From Candidatus Saccharimonadota bacterium (GTDB taxonomy: Bacteria; Patescibacteriota; Saccharimonadia; Saccharimonadales; UBA4665), in contig JAQBRY010000002.1 of assembly GCA_028286245.1 (NCBI GenBank), positions 62,001-126,000 on the forward strand: 64,000 nucleotides of DNA, read 5' to 3'. The position numbers and the translations under genes are program-made. The notes under the pieces were generated by a model that was not told where the DNA came from, made no database searches, and saw only the letters and a program-made list of their open reading frames with translations. Below, in pieces: positions 26,027 to 33,802 of this stretch. Within the stretch, counting starts at the first letter, position 1. Every line of letters begins with the position of its first letter.

Positions 26027-26767
26027 TTAGGCAGCAGATGGTTCGTTTGGCGTATCCAGTGTTACTACATAGTAATGCTGCTTGTCCAAGACGCTGTAGC
26101 TTTGTGCATCTTCTGGCAACACTGTTACTTGTGCGACTTCACCGTCACTGGTCTGTACCCAGCTTTCTTGTTGGAACTCCTTAACGTGTAGTGGTACACC
26201 TTCAAAGCCATCGGTGGGGTGCGAGGCCTTTTCGGCAAACTCTCCGAGCCACGGGTAATTAGCATCGGCACAGTCAAAGAAGGCCACCGATTGGCGACCA
26301 TATCGTTCGTTTACATTCCTAAAGTGCAGATACGCTCCCTGTAACATTCTAGATGCCGCCTCTGAACCTTTGGCATCGAGGGCCACCACAATCGTTCCGA
26401 TGTAATAGGGTGACGCCAGCGGATCAACCTTGGCCTGCTCCGCCGCCATGGCGGAGGTATCAGTCCAAACAATGTCTTCCAGGCCCTTGTGAACAGTCAG
26501 TAAACCGAGTGGTTTGCCTTCTTTATCATGGCTAATAAATTTTACAACTGCCGCAGAATCAAGATCTGCATCAAATTCTTCGCGGGTCATGTCCTGTTTT
26601 TCGTAGGAACGTCGGTTGAGGTCAAAAAATCCTTGCTCAATAATACCCCAAAGTACATCACGCTCGTCGGGAGTAATTTCCGGGTTTACCGTTACACTGA
26701 GACCGCTTTCCAGCTCCATGATCTTTTGCGAAGCTATATCATATTGTTGGTCAATGTCTTCACCCAT
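26027..26767 (-). CDS. GNAT-like protein, unknown acceptor
   Basis: 246 residues. The region AAVVKFISHDKEGKPLGLLTVHKGL ... YYIGTIVVALDAKGSEAASRMLQGAYLHFRNVNERYGRQSVAFFDCADANYPWLGEFAEK has the strand-strand-helix order of acetyltransferases, but the acetyl-CoA loop (R/QxxGxG/A) is not clear, so the call is tentative. An AGGA site is present. It is followed by the kinase gene on the same strand after 31 bp. Confidence 0.45.
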   Translation of the reverse strand: MGEDIDQQYDIASQKIMELESGLSVTVNPEITPDERDVLWGIIEQGFFDLNRRSYEKQDMTREEFDADLDSAAVVKFISHDKEGKPLGLLTVHKGLEDIVWTDTSAMAAEQAKVDPLASPYYIGTIVVALDAKGSEAASRMLQGAYLHFRNVNERYGRQSVAFFDCADANYPWLGEFAEKASHPTDGFEGVPLHVKEFQQESWVQTSDGEVAQVTVLPEDAQSYSVLDKQHYYVVTLDTPNEPSAA

Positions 26768-26867
26768 ACTACAATCCTAACTATTATGATTTTGACTGTA
26801 ATTTTTCTTACAGATTTACTTTGTATTTTACTTATGCTCAGGTATAATCGCTATTACATAATACATC

Positions 26868-27257
26868 ATGCGTTTTAAAAAGATAAAACCCGAGCTACGT
26901 ATCACCCCTAAGCTTTCTAAGCACTGCCTTGGAACGCTTGTTACTGATCAACCGGATAAATTATTCGATGGTGATGCCTGCGTAGAAGCCATCCAGGCCA
27001 TACTCGAGGAAAACAAAGTCGTGTGTCTAGGGCAGCAGCTTCACAAATTCTCAAACAACAGCTACACCCTTATGATAGCCCTGGCAGAATCACACATATC
27101 GATCCACACCTGGCCTGAGCGGCTCACCGTCCAATTGGACGTTTTTTTATGTAACTATATGAATGACAATACGCAAAAATGCGAGAACATTTATAAGAAC
27201 ATCGTTGACTACTTCGAAGCTACCGACGAAAACACCACCTACATCGAACGGCTCTAA
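26868..27257 (+). CDS. speD: S-adenosylmethionine decarboxylase family, pyruvoyl enzyme
   Basis: 129 residues. LAESHISIHTWPE at 72-84 is the self-cleavage region: cleavage before S75 would create the pyruvoyl cofactor; H80 and C95 (DVFLC) match the processing and catalytic residues. Length fits the small bacterial SpeH class. A TATAAT box lies 20 bp upstream. No spermidine synthase is adjacent; a spermidine-synthase-like gene is 24 kb away. Members of this family in various bacteria, including candidate phyla, have been shown to act as ornithine or arginine decarboxylases, so the substrate is open. Confidence 0.88.
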   Translation: MRFKKIKPELRITPKLSKHCLGTLVTDQPDKLFDGDACVEAIQAILEENKVVCLGQQLHKFSNNSYTLMIALAESHISIHTWPERLTVQLDVFLCNYMNDNTQKCENIYKNIVDYFEATDENTTYIERL

Positions 27258-27392
27258 ACACCACCTACGCTTGCATGCATAAGCTTCTGTATTTTTATAA
27301 CAGTATGCCTGACCCAGCTAATCTTAAATAACTATTTGGTAATCGCTAGTAAGTTTACTATCATTAATACTGATAGGAAGGTTACCAGTTAT

Positions 27393-27761
27393 ATGTCCAA
27401 AGTCGCTATTATCGAAGATGATCAAGCCATCTCACAAATGTACCGTTTTAAGTTTGAAGCGGAAGGTTACAGTGTCCAAACCGCCGAGAATGGTAAGCTT
27501 GGCCTGGAAATGGCCGAATCGTTCAAGCCTGATATTATTCTACTCGACCTGATGATGCCCATTATGAGCGGCGACGACATGCTCGAGAAGCTGCGGGCCA
27601 CCACCTGGGGCAAGAATCTCAAGGTTATTATCCTTACCAATATGGGCGAGCAAGAAATTCCCGAAAAGGTCAAAGCCCTCAACGTGAGCGCTGTTATCCT
27701 CAAGGCCGACATGACACCACGCCAAGTTGCCGAACTAGTGCGTAAGCAACTAGCCGCCTAA
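27393..27761 (+). CDS. Single-domain response regulator
   Basis: 122 residues from the ATG at 27393; the frame reads through to 27336 but the receiver domain begins with MSKVAIIEDD. E8/D9/D10 form the acidic pocket, D52 in IILLDLMMP is the phosphorylation site, T82-type in VIILTN and K104-type in VILKAD follow. There is no output domain, so it acts by protein contacts. The 7TM kinase at 23779-25995 is the likely partner, though two genes lie between. Confidence 0.9.
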   Translation: MSKVAIIEDDQAISQMYRFKFEAEGYSVQTAENGKLGLEMAESFKPDIILLDLMMPIMSGDDMLEKLRATTWGKNLKVIILTNMGEQEIPEKVKALNVSAVILKADMTPRQVAELVRKQLAA

Positions 27762-27808
27762 CATTTCTGCTCTCTGGATGACACCGTAAATATGTCATAC
27801 TGTTACCA

Positions 27809-29107
27809 ATGAATATTGCCATACTTGGTTTTGATACGGAAGGGCGCTCGTCGTACGCCTACTTTTTGGCGCATGGTCACCAGCTGACCATCCTTGATAC
27901 CAAAACTGAGCTGGCCGTTCCGGAAGGCGCGCAGGCAGTACTGGGAGATACCTATTTGAATGGGCTGGACCGGTTTGACCTAATTGTGCGGACAGCCGGT
28001 CTGCCACCGGGTAAGATTTTTGATGCTAACCCTACCCTTTCGCCGGATAAAGTCACCACCCAGATTAATGAGTTTTTTAAGGCCAGCCCGACGCGCAATA
28101 TTATTGGCGTCACCGGGACCAAGGGTAAGGGCACCACCAGCACGCTAGTTGCCCGAATGCTAGAAGCGGCTGGCAAGGATGTGCACCTGGCCGGCAACAT
28201 CGGCCTGCCGGCGCTGGACCTGCTCCCCAAGCTCACACCGGACAGCTGGGTAGTACTTGAGCTATCAAGCTTTCAGCTATCGGATGCCAAATACTCGCCG
28301 CACACCGGCGTGTGCTTGATGGTAGTGCCCGAGCACCTTAACTGGCACGCCGACTTTGCCGACTATACCCACGCCAAGTCCAACATGTTTGCTCAGCAAA
28401 CAGCCGATGACATCGCCATCTACTTTAGCGAAAATCCCGATTCGAAAGATATTGCCGCGCGGGGCGCTGGCCGTAAAATCCCTTTTTACTCGGCACCGGG
28501 CGCCTATATGAGTGACGACAAGGTTGTAATAGATGGCCAGACGATCTGTAATACTTCTGATGTTCGGCTACTGGGGGTGCACAACTTACAAAACATCTGT
28601 GCAGCCGTTACTGCTGCCTGGCAAGTTACTCAAGATACCGCCGCTATGCAATCAGCCATAACCGGTTTTAGCGGCCTTGAACACCGACTAGAACTGGTCC
28701 GTGAGCTTGACGGTATCCGCTATTACGACGACAGCTTTGGCACCACACCGGAAACAGCAATCGTTGCCTTGCAGGCTTTTGAGGCACCCAAGGTGATCAT
28801 ATTGGGCGGCGCGGATAAGGGCGCCTCATACGCAGACTTAGCCCTTGCGGTTAAAGATAGCAACGTTCGTAAAGCCCTACTAATCGGTAATCAAGCAGAT
28901 GTTATTCAGGCGGCTCTGGAAGCAGTTGGCTTTACAGATTTCATGCCAGGCGGAACTACCATGCCGGAGATTGTTCATAATGCCAAAGCGGCTGCACAGC
29001 CAGGTGACGTCGTACTTCTATCGACTGCCTGTGCTAGCTTTGGCATGTTCAAGGATTATAAAGACCGCGGCAATCAGTTCAAAGATACTATACGCAACCT
29101 GGCGTAA
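27809..29107 (+). CDS. murD: UDP-N-acetylmuramoylalanine-D-glutamate ligase
   Basis: 432 residues. Mur ligase ATP-binding loop GVTGTKGKGTTST at 100-112, ELSSFQL, the HLNWH block that follows PE in the central domain, LLGVHNLQNICAA and the C-terminal GGADKGASY, which together fit MurD rather than the other Mur ligases. It adds D-Glu to UDP-MurNAc-L-Ala in the cytoplasm. The gene converges on murI, which makes the D-Glu, with a 15 bp gap. A CATACT/TACTGT -10 lies five to seven bases before the ATG. Confidence 0.93.
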   Translation: MNIAILGFDTEGRSSYAYFLAHGHQLTILDTKTELAVPEGAQAVLGDTYLNGLDRFDLIVRTAGLPPGKIFDANPTLSPDKVTTQINEFFKASPTRNIIGVTGTKGKGTTSTLVARMLEAAGKDVHLAGNIGLPALDLLPKLTPDSWVVLELSSFQLSDAKYSPHTGVCLMVVPEHLNWHADFADYTHAKSNMFAQQTADDIAIYFSENPDSKDIAARGAGRKIPFYSAPGAYMSDDKVVIDGQTICNTSDVRLLGVHNLQNICAAVTAAWQVTQDTAAMQSAITGFSGLEHRLELVRELDGIRYYDDSFGTTPETAIVALQAFEAPKVIILGGADKGASYADLALAVKDSNVRKALLIGNQADVIQAALEAVGFTDFMPGGTTMPEIVHNAKAAAQPGDVVLLSTACASFGMFKDYKDRGNQFKDTIRNLA

Positions 29108-29122
29108 AGCTTGCACGCAGTG

Positions 29123-29770
29123 TTACGGCAGCGTGCTCAGAACGCGCTGGAGCTGACGAACTAAAGCCGCTTCCGGCTGTATGACGCTAGCGCGGCCATT
29201 GGCTATACTCCGAATTTTTTCTTCTATCCAGTGATAGTGCGTGCAACCTAGCACTATCACGTCGACGCCTGCGTCGATAACTTCGTTAATACGATTACTG
29301 ATAGCTTCGTTATCAACTTGTTGGCGCTCAATCATGCTCGCCCAATCGCTGCAATCGGGTTCAAGCACCGTAATGTTCTGGGCATACATGTCTTTTAGCA
29401 AGGCATACTGCGGGCTCGCGAGCGTGGTGGGGGTAGCGCAAACGGCAATGATTTTGCTGGTGGTCAGGCGTGCTGCCGGCTTTACCATTGGCTCAACGGC
29501 CACAAATGGAACAGTAAATGCCGCCCGCAACTCTTTAATAAGCGTGGTCGTGACTGTGTTGCAGGCAATAACAATCACTGCGCACCCCTCGTCAATTAGT
29601 GACTGCATAATGGGTACTATAAAGGTATAAATCTCAGCCGGCGATTTGGTGCCATACGGCATGTGCTCACTATCATTTCTAAAGAGTACTTCTATAGCTG
29701 GTAGGTCTCGTTCGATTGCTCGAACAACCGAGAGGCCGCCGATACCGGAATCGAAGACCCCGACCTTCAT
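29123..29770 (-). CDS. murI: Glutamate racemase
   Basis: 215 residues, a little short for the family (about 260). D7-S8 in FDSGIGGLSV, C70 in IACNTVTT and C175-H177 in LGCTHYHW give the two catalytic cysteines and their acidic partners. It provides D-glutamate for murD, encoded convergently next door. The ATG overlaps the folD stop by four bases (ATGA), so it is translated from the folD message. Confidence 0.93.
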   Translation of the reverse strand: MKVGVFDSGIGGLSVVRAIERDLPAIEVLFRNDSEHMPYGTKSPAEIYTFIVPIMQSLIDEGCAVIVIACNTVTTTLIKELRAAFTVPFVAVEPMVKPAARLTTSKIIAVCATPTTLASPQYALLKDMYAQNITVLEPDCSDWASMIERQQVDNEAISNRINEVIDAGVDVIVLGCTHYHWIEEKIRSIANGRASVIQPEAALVRQLQRVLSTLP

Positions 29771-30588
29771 ACGGGCTGATCAGGTTCGGCTGCGGCCCGG
29801 GCGGCGCGGATGACGTTATCAAAAAGGGCGCAAACGGTGAGGGGGCCAACACCACCCTTGACGGGGGTGAGGGTCAGGTCGTCGCGCTCATACACATCAG
29901 GGGCAACGTCACCTACCGTTTTGCCGTCTTCACTGGCGACTCCAGCGTCTACGACAACGGCACCCTGTTTGATCATGTCGCTGTACAGAATGGCCGGACT
30001 GCCGGTTGCGGTAATGATAATATCTGCTTCTAGGGTTTCGGCAGCTAAGTCCGGAGTGGAACGGTCGGCAACGTGCACGTCCACGTCAGAGGCTATCAAC
30101 ATTTTTTTGAGCGGAGCACCTACTAATTTGCCGTGTCCAATAAGTAAGACTCGCTTACCGCGCATATCAACGTTGTAGCCGGCTAATAACCACATAATTG
30201 CCAGGGGTGTAGCCGGGTCGTAAATGGCCGCGACACCAAGAGCATCAACGTCTTTAACGGGAGCAACTAAGTCAACAATAGCATCAGTTTGCGATGGGTC
30301 GGCCAGGGGTAATTGTACAATAATGCCGTGCACGCTTTCGTCGGCGTTTAGCGCTTTAATTAGCTCAGGAGCAGCCGCCTGTTCTACGCGGTGTACCTCA
30401 ACGTCAATGAGTATATCGCCGCCGTAGCGCTGCTTAAGACGCATGTAAAGGTCAATGATGGGATTATCGATGGTGACCACAATTGCCAGCTTGGGCGCCA
30501 CGTTCCAAGCCTGCCGGAGGGCACGAACTTGGTGTGCCTGGCGCTCCTTAATAAATTCGGCTAATTCTTTGCCATTTAACGTCTTCAT
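29767..30588 (-). CDS. folD: Methylenetetrahydrofolate dehydrogenase/cyclohydrolase
   Basis: 273 residues. Catalytic Y48 and K52 lie in DLYMRLKQRYG, followed by GIIVQLPLADPS, PVKDVDALG, the NADP loop IGHGKLVGAPL and the C-terminal TPVKGGVGPLT, all FolD landmarks, with some drift (KDVDG reads KDVDALG and the usual GRSxxVG reads GHGKLVG). It interconverts methylene-, methenyl- and formyl-THF. TACAAT lies eight bases upstream of the ATG. The folC and dfrA genes at 46.7-48.4 kb act in the same cofactor pool. Confidence 0.9.
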   Translation of the reverse strand: MKTLNGKELAEFIKERQAHQVRALRQAWNVAPKLAIVVTIDNPIIDLYMRLKQRYGGDILIDVEVHRVEQAAAPELIKALNADESVHGIIVQLPLADPSQTDAIVDLVAPVKDVDALGVAAIYDPATPLAIMWLLAGYNVDMRGKRVLLIGHGKLVGAPLKKMLIASDVDVHVADRSTPDLAAETLEADIIITATGSPAILYSDMIKQGAVVVDAGVASEDGKTVGDVAPDVYERDDLTLTPVKGGVGPLTVCALFDNVIRAARAAAEPDQPV

Positions 30589-30676
30589 AAGACCCTATTG
30601 TAACAGATGGCGGGGTCGTATTGCTTTCGGGCTCAGTTTTCGTTATGCTTATGCTAAACGTAATGGAAATAACAAC

Positions 30677-31756
30677 ATGAATCCCAACGACCCTAATCAA
30701 CAATATCAACCACAGAACATCACCCCTGATCAGCCATCTGATCAGCCGGCTGCACCCGCACCTATGCCTCAGCCGCCAGTACCGCCTACTCCGCCAGAGG
30801 CTCCAGCCTATCAACCGCAGCCGCAACCACCGTTTGCTCAGCAGTTCGAAGCGCCACAACCCTCTGCACCTGCTCCATTGCAAACACCTGTTAGCCCAGT
30901 TTTTAGTGGCGACAGCGGAGCACAGCCACCTCAAGCCGCGTCAGGAGCTGCTTTTAGCACCTACGACTCAAACCCTTTCACCAATACGCTGAGTAGTTTA
31001 GTACGGGTTTTCCAGGTTAACCCTGTGTCTACCATGCTGCTTAGTTTAGTGATGCTTTTAATAATAGTAGTCGGCTACTTTCTTTCGCTGATTTTAGCGG
31101 TGAGCCTCAGTGGCGGAGGTGCAGCGGCCACGGCCCTTATCACTATTGTCCTCGCTCTGTTGTTTGCTGCCTTTTACGTCGGCACCTGCCAAGTTTTAGC
31201 TGCCGCTAGTGCTCAAGGCGTAACTATTAAGACATCGAAAATACTGTCGCACAGTTTAAAAAAATTCCTGCCGATTTTGGCACTCATTATTATTCTGGGT
31301 GTTATTTTGACTGTTGGCTTCATTTTATTAATTGTCCCAGGCTTTATTCTATTAGGCCGCTTATACCTGGCACCGCTCATATTGGTTGCTGAGGACGTTG
31401 GGCCTATCACGGCTATAAAGCGCAGCCTTAAACTTTCCAAGGGTCATACTATTGAGATGCTCGGTACGATTTTTGCCTCAATGTTTGTAATGCCTTCGTC
31501 CGGCGGGCTTCTTACTTCTGCCGCCTACGCCCCGGCAGTTGGTCGCTACGAAGATTTTAAAGCCCTGGAAGCCAGCGGCGCACCAAAACCACCCGTGAGT
31601 AAGCTTAACTATTTGGCAATTGTGCCGGCAATACTGCTATTTGTAGGCGTGATACTACTCGTCATACTACTGACCATCACTAATGCGAGCCTCAACAAAA
31701 CAACTAACGACACCCAAAATTACTACAATTCAAGCGACAGCTACTTTACAAACTAG
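30677..31756 (+). CDS. Polytopic membrane protein with Pro/Gln-rich N-terminus
   Basis: 359 residues from the ATG at 30677; the frame upstream overlaps folD antisense and is not coding. The first 90 residues are a PQ-rich disordered region (QPQPQPPFAQQF), then five or six membrane helices with IVPGFILLGRLYLAPLILVAEDVGPITAIKRSLKLSKGH between them, a loop pattern found in the glycerophosphodiesterase membrane-domain and DUF975-like families. TATGCT repeats lie 25-35 bp upstream. Function unknown; it is probably a membrane organiser. Confidence 0.75.
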   Translation: MNPNDPNQQYQPQNITPDQPSDQPAAPAPMPQPPVPPTPPEAPAYQPQPQPPFAQQFEAPQPSAPAPLQTPVSPVFSGDSGAQPPQAASGAAFSTYDSNPFTNTLSSLVRVFQVNPVSTMLLSLVMLLIIVVGYFLSLILAVSLSGGGAAATALITIVLALLFAAFYVGTCQVLAAASAQGVTIKTSKILSHSLKKFLPILALIIILGVILTVGFILLIVPGFILLGRLYLAPLILVAEDVGPITAIKRSLKLSKGHTIEMLGTIFASMFVMPSSGGLLTSAAYAPAVGRYEDFKALEASGAPKPPVSKLNYLAIVPAILLFVGVILLVILLTITNASLNKTTNDTQNYYNSSDSYFTN

Positions 31757-31863
31757 CCATTGCAAAATACTGCCCTATACGTTAGAATAACTGCGGTAAA
31801 CGCGCGTATAGCACGCGTACTTACACAAAAATATAACACCCAAAATAACCGTTGATTTTATAA

Positions 31864-31940
31864 GGGCCAGTAGCTCAGCTGGTTAGAGCACCTGCCTCTT
31901 AAGCAGGGTGTCGAGGGTTCGAGTCCCTCCTGGCCCTCCA
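31864..31940 (+). tRNA. trnK: tRNA-Lys (CTT), CCA encoded
   Basis: GGGCCAG acceptor pairs with CTGGCCC; D-arm TAGCTCAGCTGGTTAGAGC; anticodon stem CCTGC/GCAGG with loop CTCTTAA giving anticodon CTT; T-arm GAGGG-TTCGAGT-CCCTC; discriminator T; CCA encoded at 31938-31940. Its last 17 bases recur 134 bp downstream. Confidence 0.96.
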
Positions 31941-31976
31941 AATAAAGTGCCCCAGCTAGTCTGGGGTATTTTATTT
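31940..31976 (+). terminator. Terminator after tRNA-Lys
   Basis: Near-perfect 16-bp stem from 31940-31955 and 31961-31976, core CCCCAG/CTGGGG, loop CTAGT, with two G-T pairs, and AT-rich arms that supply the U run. Confidence 0.85.
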
Positions 31977-32056
31977 GGTGAGCTAGATGACTAATGGACG
32001 GGTTCGGTCATTAGTCTGCTGCCCGGCAAAGCGCGGCGCACAGATTAATGTGCGCT

Positions 32057-32075
32057 GTCCCTCCTGGCCCTCCAA
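32057..32075 (+). repeat. Duplicated tRNA-Lys 3' end (att-like remnant)
   Basis: Nineteen bases, GTCCCTCCTGGCCCTCCAA, identical to 31923-31941, which is the T-arm/acceptor/CCA end of tRNA-Lys plus one base. The 115 bp between hold the terminator and two further hairpins: 31989-31996 with 32009-32016 (GACTAATG/CATTAGTC) and 32036-32042 with 32049-32055 (GCGCACA/TGTGCGC). Confidence 0.85.
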
Positions 32076-32091
32076 CCAAGGTTCATTTAAG

Positions 32092-32116
32092 CTCCTCTGT
32101 TTTGAGGAGTCTTTGT
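32092..32116 (+). terminator. Terminator-like hairpin fused to next promoter
   Basis: CTCCTC (32092-32097) pairs with GAGGAG (32104-32109), followed by TCTTTG and then GTTTGG-TATGCT, the -10 of the next gene. The same arrangement recurs at 33011-33047. Confidence 0.7.
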
Positions 32117-32132
32117 TTGGTATGCTTTAAGC

Positions 32133-32909
32133 ATGTCCGCCTATAAAGCACTGGTAACTGACCTTGACGGTACAGCCGTAAAGATATCTTCCGAGGGTAG
32201 TGATGTATCCGAAGCTGCTAAACGGGCTGTTAGAGTGGCCCAGGAAAAAGGATTTAAAATTACCTGCGCTACGGGCAGAAGGTGGGATTCTGCAAAGCCA
32301 ATTGTGAAACGATTGGGGATTGCAAGTCCGTGTATTGTGCAGGGTGGCTCACGGATCATAGACCCCGTTACTGAGGAGACTCTATGGGAAAAACACCTCG
32401 ATGCTTCAGCCGCTGAAGCGACACTAGATATTTTTAAAAGGGAGTCTGACAGTGGAGACTTATTAACTTCTACGGTTTTACATCAGCCTCTCCATACGAT
32501 CGATCGAGCACCAGACAATGCTCAATTTATGTACTTGTTAAATATCCCTACTGAGATTGGGGTACGGATAGCTAACACCATAAATGCCCAAGCGTTTGCG
32601 GTAGCGCACCTGACACCTGCCTGGGATGGCGAAGGTAAAATTGATGTTCATGTTACACACCCTGAAGCGACAAAAGAACACGCCATCGCTATTTGGCAAA
32701 CAATGGTTGGCGTCAGTAAGGAGGCCACTATTGGCATGGGAGACAGCGGTAACGATATACCCCTCTTTTTGTCAGCTGGCCTAAGAGTTGCTGTCGGTAA
32801 CGCCACAGAAGATCTAAAACAACTCGCAGACTATATCGCTCCGGCCCAAAATGACGAAGCTCTCGCTCATGTTATCAATCACTTTATGCTATCTGAGAAA
32901 CTTCAATAG
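32133..32909 (+). CDS. Cof-type HAD phosphatase
   Basis: 258 residues. D10 and D12 in LVTDLDGTAV, T46 in CATGRR, K187-type lysine and the metal-binding GMGDSGNDIPLFLSAG near 217-232 with VGNATEDLK give a complete HAD-IIB (Cof) phosphatase for sugar or cofactor phosphates. TATGCT ends exactly six bases before the ATG (leaderless). It is preceded by a terminator hairpin and followed by a similar unit before the Nudix gene. Confidence 0.9.
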   Translation: MSAYKALVTDLDGTAVKISSEGSDVSEAAKRAVRVAQEKGFKITCATGRRWDSAKPIVKRLGIASPCIVQGGSRIIDPVTEETLWEKHLDASAAEATLDIFKRESDSGDLLTSTVLHQPLHTIDRAPDNAQFMYLLNIPTEIGVRIANTINAQAFAVAHLTPAWDGEGKIDVHVTHPEATKEHAIAIWQTMVGVSKEATIGMGDSGNDIPLFLSAGLRVAVGNATEDLKQLADYIAPAQNDEALAHVINHFMLSEKLQ

Positions 32910-33010
32910 TCTGGAAACTGGTAAGCAAGCCTCGATAAGCTAGTTAGTTTGCGTCTCGAATGATTTTAGTCCTGATAAGTTCCACTGTGTCCCTCCAATA
33001 CGCCTAGCTA

Positions 33011-33035
33011 AACTCCTCGGCACTGAGGAGTTTTT
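33011..33035 (+). terminator. Terminator-like hairpin fused to next promoter
   Basis: AACTCCTC (33011-33018) pairs with GAGGAGTT (33025-33032), then TTTTTG, GTTTGG and the -10 TATAGT at 33042-33047 of the Nudix gene. It terminates the HAD gene and abuts the next promoter. Confidence 0.8.
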
Positions 33036-33053
33036 GTTTGGTATAGTTAAGGT

Positions 33054-33614
33054 ATGAAAGATAGTCATAAAAATCCCTGGAAAACCCTAACCTCAGAAGT
33101 AGTGCACCGAAACCGCTGGTATTCAGTCCGAAAAGATACGGTCATTATGCCTAGTGGCGAGCAGGGTGAGTACAATGTCATTGATCACGATGATGCCGTG
33201 TTTATCGTTGCCCTTGATGATGACATGCAGATATATCTCATTGGCCTCTACCGTTATCCGACCGACATGTACTCGCTTGAAGTTCCTGCTGGTGGCAGTG
33301 ACGGAGAAGACCCTCTAACCGCTGCAAAACGAGAATTACAGGAAGAGACAGGATTGCTAGCAAAAGATTGGAAATTACTGAGTAAACTCCAAAGCGCAAA
33401 CGGCTTTCTGAATGAGTTTGCACATATATTTCTAGCAACAGGCCTTCAAGTTACAGATGATCATAAACAAGCAGCTGAAGGTATCACCGAGCTACAAAAG
33501 ATTCCACTCAAAACTACTCTTTCCATGATCCAATCAGGTGAGATTACGGATTGCCAAAGTATAGCAGCAATATGCCTTGCAGCATTACATTTGGGCATTG
33601 CTAGCTCAGCATAA
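33054..33614 (+). CDS. Nudix hydrolase, ADP-ribose pyrophosphatase type
   Basis: 186 residues. The Nudix box GGSDGEDPLTAAKRELQEETGLLA (about residues 82-105) has the G-x5-E-x7-RE-x-x-EE-x-G pattern, and the preceding YRYPTDMYSLEVPAG block fits ADP-ribose/sugar-nucleotide pyrophosphatases. TATAGT ends six bases before the ATG. About 190 bp downstream (33615-33802) contain no gene, only an AT-rich promoter region for the kelch protein. Confidence 0.9.
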   Translation: MKDSHKNPWKTLTSEVVHRNRWYSVRKDTVIMPSGEQGEYNVIDHDDAVFIVALDDDMQIYLIGLYRYPTDMYSLEVPAGGSDGEDPLTAAKRELQEETGLLAKDWKLLSKLQSANGFLNEFAHIFLATGLQVTDDHKQAAEGITELQKIPLKTTLSMIQSGEITDCQSIAAICLAALHLGIASSA

Positions 33615-33802
33615 TCATCTGCGCATGACGTATTGTAGTTGCGATAGCGTCTACGGTGGTCCTCCATGAAAGGCCATATAAATCTTAAGATATTCTAAGC
33701 ATAATGCGATAACATAAAGTTTTTTGTATCTTTATTTTATTAATCGTATATATTAGTAAGCATAAGCTTATTTGTAATAATTAGAACAAAAAGGTATCCA
33801 AA

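Noticed and set aside
31977-32075. Second tRNA gene after tRNA-Lys
   Set aside because: Only the last 19 bases match; no D-arm or anticodon arm can be formed, so it is a duplicated end, not a tRNA.
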